From positions 1 to 43,180 of the forward strand of contig NZ_MTKN01000069.1 of assembly GCF_001975825.1 (NCBI RefSeq): DNA of 43,180 bases, read 5' to 3'. Positions within the stretch are counted from its first letter, which is position 1, and each line of letters opens with the position of its first letter. This DNA is from [Flexibacter] sp. ATCC 35208 (GTDB lineage Bacteria > Bacteroidota > Bacteroidia > Chitinophagales > Chitinophagaceae). The position numbers and the translations under genes were made by a program. This document shows, piece by piece, positions 8,713 to 16,981 of this stretch. The notes beneath the pieces were generated by a model. The model searched no databases. It worked only from the letters and a program-made list of their open reading frames with translations, and was not told where the DNA came from.

Positions 8713-11700
8713 GTGAATTTTACAGCCAACATCCGACACATCCTGCTACTAATCTTATTCTCCAACGCCGCTGGCGCCCAGGTAAAATCTCCGGTAGCAT
8801 ATGTCAACCCATTCATCGGTACGACCAAAAGTGCAGTGCTGACTAAATGGGGGAATGAGGGCGGCTGCTATCCCGGTGCTGTGGCTCCTCACGGTTATTA
8901 CCAACTGACACCGGAGACGAGAAGGACGGGGGCTAAAGGCTATGACTACCAGGATAGCTCCATTTGTTATTTCACCTGTGAGGATCACCATAGTGGTTTT
9001 CCCGGTGGATCGGCGGGGAGCGTATTCGTAATGCCTGTCAGTAACAGCCAGTCATTTGATGCTGATCACTATAGCCGTCGTTTTTCTCACAAGGATGAAT
9101 ATGCGGAACCGGGTTATTATAAGGTCCTTTTCAGAGATGACCAGACTTTAGTAGAAATGACGGCCTCTTGTGATGGTGGGGTTTTTAGGTTTACATTTTC
9201 GGATAAGGGCACGCCTGAGGTCTTTCCTGATAAAGGCACTTCTAAGAATATTTCAGCTAAGGACAAGCCTGCGAACTTTTCAGCTAAGGGCACACCTCAC
9301 ATCTTTACAAGCACCCCACTTCAGTTTAACATAAAGCCCATTGAACAGCAAGTCTTAACCAATGGCACCGTCTATACATTTCCAAAAGGTACAACTATTG
9401 TTGAAGCACGGATCGGCAATGAACAGCGTTTCTTTGATGCTGTCAGAGCAGCTACTTATAAGCAATGGAACGACCTTTTATCAGTCGTAGAGATCAATGA
9501 TGACAATGAAAAAGGCAAAGCCATTTTTTACACCGCCCTTTATCATTCCCTCTTATTACCATGGCTGAATGAAGGTAAATACAGTGGTTTTTCCCCATGG
9601 GATACTTTCCGCACTTTGCACCCGTTGCTCAGTCTACTATATCCTGATCTACAGGCAGCCATGATCCGCTCTATGCTGGACGTTTATCACAGCACCGGTC
9701 ATTTGCCTACAGAGAGTATGACGGGCAATCATTCCATCCCTATCATTACCGATGCTTATTTCAAAGGCATCCCGATGGATAAGGAAGAAGTATACAAGGC
9801 GATGCAAAAAAGCATCAATGACACGCCTTACCTGCAAGCAGATATGCCTGCTTATCACGAACTGGGTTATGTACCATCTACCTATCCTGAATCTGTGACC
9901 CGTACCGTAGAGTATGCCTACGATGACTGGGCGCTGAACCTGTTTGCAAAAGAAGCAATGCATGAAAAAGTGAGTGACGACAGGAGCTTAGCCTTCCAAC
10001 AATTATTGCACATCCCTTCGTTATTCCTGTTGCCACGCAATAAGGATGTGTTCAAACTCAATCCCGGTAATACCGGTTATAAAGAAGGTGATCAATGGGT
10101 GTATTCTTTCTTCGTACCGCAGCACCCCCGTGAATTGATCAATAGGATGGGGGGAGATGAGTTATTTTCTCTCAGGTTGGATACGGCCCTTGAAAAGCAA
10201 CATATCATCTTTGACAATGAAACCGTTTTCCATGTTCCTTACCTTTTCAATGATGCCAACAGGCCAGACCTGACCCAGTTGTGGGTAAGGAAGATCATGA
10301 AGGATCGTTTTTCAAATACACCGGGTGGGTTGCCAGGGAATGATGATCTGGGTTCAACTTCCAGCTGGTACATTTTCAGTGCGATGGGATTGTATCCTGT
10401 GGCACCCGGTAAACCCCTGTATGCATTGGGTATCCCTGCTTTCCGTGAAATGAAGATCCACCTGAAAGAGGGGAAGGTACTGACCATCAAAAGCAATGAT
10501 ACGCATGCGCCTTATGTACAACAGGTGCGACTGAATGGTGTGGCGTACAAGGGGTTGAATATGGCCCATGAGTTCATCAAACGGGGTGGTACTTTGGAAT
10601 TTGAAACAGGTGTTGTACCGGTAGTAACCCGCGACAATGTCAACCGTACTGTCATCAGACTGACGGAGATAAGTATGGATTCGGTTGCTACGCCTGATCA
10701 ACCTTTTCCAATTGGGTTTACATTAATAAACAATGGGGATGCCGGGGTATACAGGATCAAAGTGACCCTTAATGGTAAACTATATGGATCAAAGAATTGC
10801 CTGATCGGCAAAGGGGCGAGGCTCCGTGATTCGATTCAGGTATACCTGTACAAAGCAGGGGAGAACATATTGCAGTTGAATGAACAGGCGGAACGTACCG
10901 TACAGCTCAAAGTGCCTTTGGCGAATGTAGCGCCGGTTATTTCTGACCTGGTATTAAAACCATTGATTAAGAAGGATAGCGTGCAACATATTGTCTTTGC
11001 TGTGATGAATAAGCAAGGGGCTAAAAAGGCTTTTACAATTCCCGTGAATCTGAATGGGAAAGCATTTTATACAGCTAAGCTGATATTGGAGCCAGGAGAG
11101 CAAAAGGTAGTGACATGTCAGGTAAAGGCGGTAGTGACTGGGTGGCAGACGGTGAGTATTGGAGGGATCAGCGAAAGATTTAAGGTGTATAAGGATCCAA
11201 TGGAGTCTTTGTTATTGTCTTTGGAAGGGACGAAGGATGTGTCTGGGTTTGAGAATGATGGTCAGGTAATTAGATCTGAAAATTCGAAGGAAGGGACAGG
11301 CAATGGTCAGATTATTATTGCTGAAAAATCACAGCATGTTACTGCCACTGGCAATACTGTCGCTTCTGACAACTCTCAAAGTATTTCTGCCTCCGGCAAT
11401 TCTCCCAAAGCTGCAAATCCCCTCTTTGGCCCGGACTATTACATCGAGGTCCCTAACGCCCGCTCTCTCGATGAATTAGGCACCACTCTCACCATGATGG
11501 CCTGGATCTACCCAACTGAACAACCCCCCGGTCTTGTCGATGTATTCTCCAAAGGAGACACCCATGTTCTCCAGATTACTAACGGCAGAATGTTAAGTTT
11601 TTTTGCCGGGGGTTGGGGCAGGGGAGATATTACCGTACCTTTGCCGGAACATTGGTTGAACCACTGGCATCATATTGCCGGAGTATGTGATAAACAGGGG

Positions 11701-11910
11701 CTTAAGTTATATATCGACGGCGTTTTGAAAGGAGAGACAGAACTGGACACGCCAGTTAACCTGTCCGTAGGGAATAAATGGACGTTAGGACGTAATGAAG
11801 AATTTCCCGGAACCCGTATTTTCAAAGGTTATATTCAACAAGCGAAAGTTTTTTCTGATCCTATTGAAATAACTGATTGTAAATGTATTGGAGAAATTCC
11901 TATGCGATAA
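8713..11910 (+). CDS. GH92-family protein (alpha-mannosidase-like) with LamG-like C-terminus
   Basis: A 1065-residue exported protein; GTG start, signal peptide to about residue 23 (LLLILFSNAAGAQ). The GH92 fold begins VNPFIGT and continues with GYDYQDSSI, the (alpha/alpha)6 blocks FYTALYHSLLLPW, FSPWDTFRTLHPL and PTESMTGNHSIP, and the catalytic loop GNDDLG (Asp544, Asp545) before STSSWYIFSAMGLYPV. GH92 enzymes are calcium-dependent exo-alpha-mannosidases acting on N-glycans and similar mannosides. The N-terminal beta-domain looks shorter than usual and carries four 9-residue repeats (162-197). After the catalytic region come CARDB-like beta-domains (about 640-850), three 15-residue repeats (858-902) and a LamG/concanavalin-like domain (about 905-1050). 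Activity is uncertain because of the altered N-terminal domain. The last 66 bases are the first unit of the tandem array downstream. Confidence 0.85.
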   Translation: MNFTANIRHILLLILFSNAAGAQVKSPVAYVNPFIGTTKSAVLTKWGNEGGCYPGAVAPHGYYQLTPETRRTGAKGYDYQDSSICYFTCEDHHSGFPGGSAGSVFVMPVSNSQSFDADHYSRRFSHKDEYAEPGYYKVLFRDDQTLVEMTASCDGGVFRFTFSDKGTPEVFPDKGTSKNISAKDKPANFSAKGTPHIFTSTPLQFNIKPIEQQVLTNGTVYTFPKGTTIVEARIGNEQRFFDAVRAATYKQWNDLLSVVEINDDNEKGKAIFYTALYHSLLLPWLNEGKYSGFSPWDTFRTLHPLLSLLYPDLQAAMIRSMLDVYHSTGHLPTESMTGNHSIPIITDAYFKGIPMDKEEVYKAMQKSINDTPYLQADMPAYHELGYVPSTYPESVTRTVEYAYDDWALNLFAKEAMHEKVSDDRSLAFQQLLHIPSLFLLPRNKDVFKLNPGNTGYKEGDQWVYSFFVPQHPRELINRMGGDELFSLRLDTALEKQHIIFDNETVFHVPYLFNDANRPDLTQLWVRKIMKDRFSNTPGGLPGNDDLGSTSSWYIFSAMGLYPVAPGKPLYALGIPAFREMKIHLKEGKVLTIKSNDTHAPYVQQVRLNGVAYKGLNMAHEFIKRGGTLEFETGVVPVVTRDNVNRTVIRLTEISMDSVATPDQPFPIGFTLINNGDAGVYRIKVTLNGKLYGSKNCLIGKGARLRDSIQVYLYKAGENILQLNEQAERTVQLKVPLANVAPVISDLVLKPLIKKDSVQHIVFAVMNKQGAKKAFTIPVNLNGKAFYTAKLILEPGEQKVVTCQVKAVVTGWQTVSIGGISERFKVYKDPMESLLLSLEGTKDVSGFENDGQVIRSENSKEGTGNGQIIIAEKSQHVTATGNTVASDNSQSISASGNSPKAANPLFGPDYYIEVPNARSLDELGTTLTMMAWIYPTEQPPGLVDVFSKGDTHVLQITNGRMLSFFAGGWGRGDITVPLPEHWLNHWHHIAGVCDKQGLKLYIDGVLKGETELDTPVNLSVGNKWTLGRNEEFPGTRIFKGYIQQAKVFSDPIEITDCKCIGEIPMR
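9196..9303 (+). repeat. Four in-frame 27-bp repeats inside the GH92 gene
   Basis: Four consecutive 9-codon units encode FSDKGTPEV, FPDKGTSKN, ISAKDKPAN and FSAKGTPHI (residues 162-197). The DNA copies share the pattern TTTTCxGxTAAgGGCAC. They interrupt the N-terminal beta-domain, where GH92 relatives have ordinary strands. Confidence 0.85.
11284..11418 (+). repeat. Three degenerate in-frame 45-bp repeats inside the GH92 gene
   Basis: Residues 858-902 read SKEGTGNGQIIIAEK, SQHVTATGNTVASDN and SQSISASGNSPKAAN, three 15-residue units rich in Ser, Gly, Asn and Thr. They form a flexible linker before the LamG-like domain. Confidence 0.6.
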
Positions 11911-12317
11911 ATCAAAGTTTTACTGAATCCTGTTGAAAAACTAATTTTATATGCATGGGAGATACTCCTGTGGCTATAAGCCAAAGTTTTACTGAATCCT
12001 GTTGAAAAACTAATTTTATATGCATGGGAGATACTCCTGTGGCTATAAACCAAAGTTTTACCGAATCCAATTGAAAAACTAAGTGTTCATGCATTGGATA
12101 CTGCTATGCCATAAGTCAAAATTTTACTGAATCCAATTGAAAAACTAATTTTATATGCATGGGGGATACTCCCGTGCCATAAGCCAAAATTTTACTAAAT
12201 CCTGTTGAAAAACTAAGTGTTCATGCATGGGATACTCCTATGTCATAAACCCAAATGTCTAACCTGATGAAATAATTACTTAATAATATATAGGGAATAT
12301 TCCCGTGCTATAAAACC
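11845..12317 (+). repeat. Tandem array of about seven 65-69 bp units, seeded by the GH92 3' end
   Basis: Units start at about 11845, 11914, 11983, 12052, 12118, 12186 and 12253. Each begins AAAGTTTTactgaatcc or a close variant, contains TTGAAAAACTAA and ends with a small hairpin around GGGaGATACTCC and then (C/G)xATAA. Units 2 and 3 are almost identical; the last is strongly decayed. Unit 1 is the final 66 bases of the GH92 coding sequence plus its stop codon, so the array looks like repeated duplication of a gene end. It fills the gap up to the next gene and has no coding capacity on the plus strand, because each unit ends in TAA. Confidence 0.9.
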
Positions 12318-12331
12318 AAAAATGACACCCT

Positions 12332-12907
12332 ATGCCAAAGGCAAAATTCCTGTTATTAGCAGCTATTATCACCTGTCTGATAGGGACAGGATGCGGTAGT
12401 AGCTGTACGAAAACTACCGCCATTTCCACCGGCGAGCTTTCCAGTCACTTCGATGGTAACTGGAAGTATGAAAACAAAGAACTGGGTTTCTCCTTAAACC
12501 TGCCCAACGGATGGTACTTACAAACTTCCTTAGGAAGGATCCAGTACTACGTACCCCTGAGTAAAAATGCACCCGAAGACATGGTCCGTCAAAAGACCCT
12601 GACCCTTGCAGATGCTCAGGCCAACAAAGGTGCTCTCTTCACCATCCGTGACGTAATGCCCGAAGAAGGTGCCGGTGCTGCCATCAGCTTCGCACTGACC
12701 GATTTACAACCTAAAGGAGAAGAAAACGGAGAACTCACCATCGGCTCCGAACACCTGAAAGGCGCTTCTGCCAAAACAGCCAGAGGTACAACTACTATAA
12801 CTGTCTTTAAAAACTACGGTTGTTTTGACCTGAAGATTTTTGTAGAGTACACCACACCAGAACAGTTAGAAAAAATAAAATCATTACTGGCTACTGGAAA
12901 GATATAG
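12332..12907 (+). CDS. Hypothetical lipoprotein
   Basis: A 191-residue protein with a clear lipobox, LIGTGC, so Cys21 would be acylated and the protein anchored in a membrane facing the periplasm or surface. The mature part begins with a Ser/Thr linker and then FDGNWKYENKELGFSLNLPNGWYLQTS, a motif typical of single-domain beta-sandwich or PsbP-like lipoproteins that start with 'the bulk-protein profile of an early strand pair'. I cannot assign a function. It follows the repeat array by about 15 bases and is followed by a perfect shared terminator, so it is probably transcribed alone, possibly from a promoter within the array. Confidence 0.75.
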   Translation: MPKAKFLLLAAIITCLIGTGCGSSCTKTTAISTGELSSHFDGNWKYENKELGFSLNLPNGWYLQTSLGRIQYYVPLSKNAPEDMVRQKTLTLADAQANKGALFTIRDVMPEEGAGAAISFALTDLQPKGEENGELTIGSEHLKGASAKTARGTTTITVFKNYGCFDLKIFVEYTTPEQLEKIKSLLATGKI

Positions 12908-13008
12908 GGCTAAAAGAATCGCTACTTTAATCACATAAGTGCTTTATCTGAAGTGCTTTCTTTAAAGCCTGAAGTACTTTCTTTCAAAGCCGGCCGCAGG
13001 CCTCGCTC

Positions 13009-13049
13009 AAATAAAAAAGCTTTTGCCTTTGGCAAAAGCTTTTTTATTT
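13009..13049. terminator. Bidirectional terminator between convergent genes
   Basis: A perfect 19-bp-arm hairpin (AAATAAAAAAGCTTTTGCC and its complement) around TTT. A-rich 5' and T-rich 3' arms make it work in both directions, for the lipoprotein gene and the GH89 gene. Confidence 0.92.
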
Positions 13050-13068
13050 GCTGGTATATTTTTATTTG

Positions 13069-15276
13069 CTAGTATATTTTTTTAAGGATTTCCCGATACT
13101 TATGATGTATCTCCTTCGCCACTCCAACCGCATCACCCCTCGTCACCACAGGGTATACTTCCTTCGCATTCACCCAATTCCATTCCCAATCCTGCATCTT
13201 CTCCTCAAACCCTTTCAAATCCATTTGCTGACCTGTCTTCAAACTCTCTCCCGCATAATCAAAGAATTGCTTCCACCTTGCCGCATAAAAATTCTTCACC
13301 AACCCTGACCACTGTCTTGAGCTATACTCATGCAATGGGCTCTTCTTATCTCCCCACAACGTAATCAAATCCCTCGCATTCATCTCATACAGTGCTTTTT
13401 CCTGCTGATTCGTTCCCCAACTCTTCGCATCCGCCAGCCATCTGCCCAACAGGAAATCTTTCCTCGTCGCCAGCAAACGATCCATATCATCCAGCAATAC
13501 CAAAAACTCCGCACTATATTTCTTAAAGTGTTCGCCATCCTTTGCCTTATAAGCCTTTGCCACCTGCTGTTGCAAAGAATCCGCATAGTTCGCCAACACC
13601 TGTCTTGTCACATCCACAATATCATATCTAAATCCATCACTTCCTTTCAACACATCTGCGGCTGTAATCAAATGATCCCATGCCGGCAACAAATTGCCCG
13701 GTGCATAATTCAAATGTGTCAATGTACGATGTGCCACTGTATCAAATGTAGGTCTGCCAGTCAGAATACTCTCTGGCGTACCTTCCGTCAATCCACCATC
13801 ATACACTGTTTTGTGTAAGATCGCCCATGCCGCATCTGCATCTGCATTCTGCCTGCCATAACGGCGCCATGCATATGCTTTTAACCAGCTATCCAGCTCA
13901 ATCGGCTGATCATTCCATACATTATCCATCATCAATGCATACATGGCAGGATTCTGTTCTATCGCTTCCGGTGTACAACCAATACCTACCAGGTTCCCCG
14001 CTGTAGAGTCATGCAGGGCATTTGCCGGATCGTGCGCTACATGATCCATCCTGCCATACATCCCAATATTACCACCAAAGTTCTGCAGCATACACCAGAT
14101 CCATTGCTTACCATAATAAGCATTCGTTCTGTTCCACACAGGGAAGTTATCACTAAACAGATCGAGCACGATCATCCTGTCATCCGGCGCTGCCGTGAGC
14201 AAAGCCCTGATCTGAGCCGGATGCCAGAAATCTTTTTGATAATGGAACATCCATCCCTGCATCACCCAGATAGCCTTAGAATCTGCATCTATCATGGCCT
14301 GGAAGATCTTCTTACTGATTGTATGCAGGTAAGTAGAATCGTTGGTAGGAGGTAAGTTCTCATTAAAAGTATCAGAAGAGTAAAAATGGTCAGTACCAAA
14401 AGTCTTTGTCTCTTCTTCAATAAATTCCTGCCCGATCTTTGAGAACATCGGATCTTCCGGTTCTAAGATATATACATCATCAAAACCCGCATCCCAGTTG
14501 GTTTTCTTCACCTTTGCATTTGGGAATTTTTTCTTGAATGCCGGTGGCACATGCCCTGTAAATGCAGGGAGTACAGGCTTCATACCTAATGATCTTTCGC
14601 GTGCAAGAATTTTTTTCTGCAGGTCTTCCTGGTCTTTCATAAACTGCTGTGGCAGTGGACCGCCCCATCCATCCAGGTTTCCCATCCAGAACCAGTTAAA
14701 GAAACAAGGTCCGCTAAAGAAACTATTCAGGTCATTATCCGTGAATCCCATTTTCTTGTACACCCGGCTCCACACCGAGTTCTGGCCTGTCAGTGCCAGT
14801 GGCATATTCACGCCATTCAGCGCCATCCAGTCAATCTCCCATTGCCAGCGCTCCCAGTTCCACCAGCTGATGGTATAGTTGAACGTACAATAGTTCAGGT
14901 AGTAACGATATTGATAAGGTGTTCGTTTATGCACTTTTGTTGGCACCTTTGGCAATGGATCTGGCAGGTCCATATTGGTCCCGTTCCAACTGATATCGCA
15001 ATGCGCATAATTTTTCAGATAGTAATTGAGCGCACTTGCTATACTCAGCCCATTGCTACCTCTTATGAGGATGGTATTGCCCTGCGATTCCAGTTCAAAC
15101 ACATCGTGCCCCTTTTCCTGTGGGATAAAGCGGGTTTGAAAATGCATAGCCTGTGATCGCATGATCCTTTTCACCAGGTCGTCAATGGCTTGCTTGTCCT
15201 GACCTACCGTCGGGATGGCCTTGAAGCCAAGAAAAATGAATGTAAAAAGCAGGGATGTACGAAAAGATAGTTGCAT
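13069..15276 (-). CDS. GH89 alpha-N-acetylglucosaminidase (NAGLU-like)
   Basis: A 735-residue exported enzyme removing terminal alpha-linked GlcNAc, as in host mucins or heparan-type glycans. Signal peptide about MQLSFRTSLLFTFIFLGFKAIPTVGQ. It has the family's N-terminal small domain, the barrel with YQYRYYLNYCTFNYTISWWNW, the acid/base block YSSDTFNENLPP and the nucleophile block GCTPEAIEQNPAMY, then the all-helical C-terminal domain. Length and motifs are complete. I chose ATG at 15276; a longer frame starts at 15327 but would run through the terminator of the upstream gene and put a weak segment ahead of a good signal peptide. Shares a bidirectional terminator with the convergent lipoprotein gene. 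Confidence 0.93.
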   Translation of the reverse strand: MQLSFRTSLLFTFIFLGFKAIPTVGQDKQAIDDLVKRIMRSQAMHFQTRFIPQEKGHDVFELESQGNTILIRGSNGLSIASALNYYLKNYAHCDISWNGTNMDLPDPLPKVPTKVHKRTPYQYRYYLNYCTFNYTISWWNWERWQWEIDWMALNGVNMPLALTGQNSVWSRVYKKMGFTDNDLNSFFSGPCFFNWFWMGNLDGWGGPLPQQFMKDQEDLQKKILARERSLGMKPVLPAFTGHVPPAFKKKFPNAKVKKTNWDAGFDDVYILEPEDPMFSKIGQEFIEEETKTFGTDHFYSSDTFNENLPPTNDSTYLHTISKKIFQAMIDADSKAIWVMQGWMFHYQKDFWHPAQIRALLTAAPDDRMIVLDLFSDNFPVWNRTNAYYGKQWIWCMLQNFGGNIGMYGRMDHVAHDPANALHDSTAGNLVGIGCTPEAIEQNPAMYALMMDNVWNDQPIELDSWLKAYAWRRYGRQNADADAAWAILHKTVYDGGLTEGTPESILTGRPTFDTVAHRTLTHLNYAPGNLLPAWDHLITAADVLKGSDGFRYDIVDVTRQVLANYADSLQQQVAKAYKAKDGEHFKKYSAEFLVLLDDMDRLLATRKDFLLGRWLADAKSWGTNQQEKALYEMNARDLITLWGDKKSPLHEYSSRQWSGLVKNFYAARWKQFFDYAGESLKTGQQMDLKGFEEKMQDWEWNWVNAKEVYPVVTRGDAVGVAKEIHHKYREILKKIY

Positions 15277-15290
15277 AGGAGATAAAGATA

Positions 15291-15324
15291 AAAAAAATCC
15301 CGGCCACATTGCTGTAGCCGGGAT
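15291..15324 (-). terminator. Terminator after the glycine-zipper lipoprotein gene
   Basis: ATCCCGGC and GCCGGGAT arms around a 12-base loop, followed on the minus strand by seven T. It lies 20 bases past that gene's stop and just upstream of the GH89 start. Confidence 0.85.
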
Positions 15325-15343
15325 CAAAATGTGTTATTCTCTA

Positions 15344-15793
15344 TTATTGATTAGCCGCTTTTTTCTTCTTGGCGTGATCCACGATCGCACCTGTACCAGC
15401 ACCTACACCAGCACCAATGATTGTACCGATGGCAGCACCTTTCACGTGATCCGGGTTAACGATTGCACCAGTGATGGCACCCGCACCCGCACCTACTACA
15501 GCACCTTTTGCGGTATGACTCCAACCTTTTTTCTTAGTGGTAGTCGTTGTCGTAGCGGAGCTGGTAGTAGCAGACGAGCTGCTATTGTTCTGAGCTGCTA
15601 CGGCGGCATGATGTTCACGTGCGGCAGCCTTTGCATCATTCACAGAGTCAATGACCTGTTGTTTGATGGCGTTTGCCATATTTACTGAATCCACAGCCTC
15701 TTGTTTGGCTGCTTCTATTGCCGCTTGATCTGCTGAGTTGTGACATGCGAATAAGACGGCTGATGTTGCTAAAGCTAGAAATATCTGTTTCAT
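15344..15793 (-). CDS. Glycine-zipper lipoprotein
   Basis: A 149-residue envelope protein. Lipobox VLFAC gives an acylated Cys17. Residues about 22-65 are a charged Ala-rich helix likely to form a coiled coil (EAAKQEAVDSVNMANAIKQQ). A Ser/Thr linker follows, then a glycine zipper (about 95-140: AKGAVVGAGAGAITGAIV and AAIGTIIGAGVGAGTGAIV) that can insert in or line up at a membrane, and a basic end (KKKKAANQ). Such YMGG/Gly-zipper proteins are common small outer-membrane or stress-related proteins; no specific role is known. Own terminator; alone in its transcript. Confidence 0.82.
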   Translation of the reverse strand: MKQIFLALATSAVLFACHNSADQAAIEAAKQEAVDSVNMANAIKQQVIDSVNDAKAAAREHHAAVAAQNNSSSSATTSSATTTTTTKKKGWSHTAKGAVVGAGAGAITGAIVNPDHVKGAAIGTIIGAGVGAGTGAIVDHAKKKKAANQ

Positions 15794-15924
15794 GGTCGTA
15801 ATTTTTTATTCATCTGGCTATAGACCTGTAAAATTGTGCCAGATTAATAGATGAATCCGGTTATTGGAACGAATTTAAATAATATCACAATATATAAACT
15901 CACTGTAAACAGGGATTTTATTAC

Positions 15925-15962
15925 GAAAAAAAGACCCGTTTGCCAATATTGCAAACGGGTCT
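15925..15962 (-). terminator. Terminator after the PfkB kinase gene
   Basis: Hairpin AGACCCGTTTGC / GCAAACGGGTCT with a 7-base loop and seven T on the minus strand, 24 bases past the kinase stop. Confidence 0.88.
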
Positions 15963-15985
15963 GTCAATCAATTATTTACAGGCAA

Positions 15986-16885
15986 TTAAGCCGTGAGTGA
16001 AAACGTAAATCTGTGATTAGCAGCAAGGAACTTTGTCACATCTTCCGCATTTCCCCTAAATGGTCCTGATCCTTCGATCTTCAAAGTCGCCATGGCGGCA
16101 GCAAATTCTCCTGCATCCTGCGGATTTGCGTTTTTCGCGCGCTGGTACAGGTAACCTGCCATGTAAGTATCGCCACATCCGGTGGCATCTACTACCGAAG
16201 TAGTTGGGATATAAGCGGGAATATCGTAGAAAGTCTGGTCTTTGTACACCACAGAACCACGGCTACCGAGGGTAATAATCACCTCTTTCACGCCCCAGGA
16301 AGCTAACGTGATCGCGCCTTTGCGTACATCGTTTGTACCGGTCAGCACTTCCATTTCGGATTCATTGGCTTTCAGGATGTATACATATTGTAGTGCTTCT
16401 TTTTTCGCTGGCCAGTCAATATGGATCACCTGCTCATTTTCGACCTTCCGCAGGTACCCTTGCACATCCAGGGAAACTTTCCCCTTCTTTGCCAGTTCCC
16501 TGATCACAGATACCGGAATATCATCTGCTACCAGTGGGCCGAGGTGAAAGAAACGCGCATCCATATCAGACAGTTGTTCCGGGGTGAACGGATCTGCCAG
16601 CTGACTTACACGTTGTGTTCTATGATCCTGATTTTCAGAGTAAATGTTCTCGAAGTAGAGGGTGTTGGTACTGGTCAGTACCACGATTTCAGTGCCTTTT
16701 GCTCTCAGTTCGTCCGCAATGTACATCTCTTTGGTAGCGAGTGCGGTTACTATTGCATATTTCACATCCATATTCCGGATGGCACTGGAAAAATAAAAGG
16801 AAGTCCCACCTGGCATATGTACTACCGAGCGGGTCGTTACTACTTTGTCTAATGTAATATGTCCTATACAACAAATGTCATACAT
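15986..16885 (-). CDS. PfkB-family carbohydrate/nucleoside kinase
   Basis: A 299-residue cytoplasmic kinase of the ribokinase family. The N-terminal block MYDICCIGHITLDKVV and the PGGTSFYFSSAIRNM glycine motif form the substrate side; DATGCGDTYMAGYLY is PfkB signature 2, with the catalytic base Asp239. The chain is complete. It would transfer phosphate from ATP to a sugar, sugar alcohol, inositol or nucleoside; I cannot choose among them. Neighbours give no sugar-specific clue. It is followed by a strong terminator and preceded, 96 bases away, by the LLM oxidoreductase gene on the same strand, so co-transcription is possible but not required. Confidence 0.88.
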   Translation of the reverse strand: MYDICCIGHITLDKVVTTRSVVHMPGGTSFYFSSAIRNMDVKYAIVTALATKEMYIADELRAKGTEIVVLTSTNTLYFENIYSENQDHRTQRVSQLADPFTPEQLSDMDARFFHLGPLVADDIPVSVIRELAKKGKVSLDVQGYLRKVENEQVIHIDWPAKKEALQYVYILKANESEMEVLTGTNDVRKGAITLASWGVKEVIITLGSRGSVVYKDQTFYDIPAYIPTTSVVDATGCGDTYMAGYLYQRAKNANPQDAGEFAAAMATLKIEGSGPFRGNAEDVTKFLAANHRFTFSLTA

Positions 16886-16981
16886 GCTTAGTCCGGTTTA
16901 TAGCGTTGATCCTAACAGGGTGCAAATGTAAATATAACCCCGTCTATTGCCAAGAATTTTCAGGATGACTGGTATTGAATT

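Noticed and set aside
11835..12094. Minus-strand frames with a repeated 23-residue text across the tandem array
   Set aside because: Open frames are a by-product of a 69-bp repeat whose length is a multiple of three; no start signal, no family and no conservation across the decayed units.
11845..12317. CRISPR array
   Set aside because: Units are contiguous with no unique spacers, and no cas genes are present.
15277..15327. Longer N-terminus for the GH89 gene
   Set aside because: It overlaps the terminator of the upstream gene and adds residues before a good signal peptide; the internal Met at 15276 is better.
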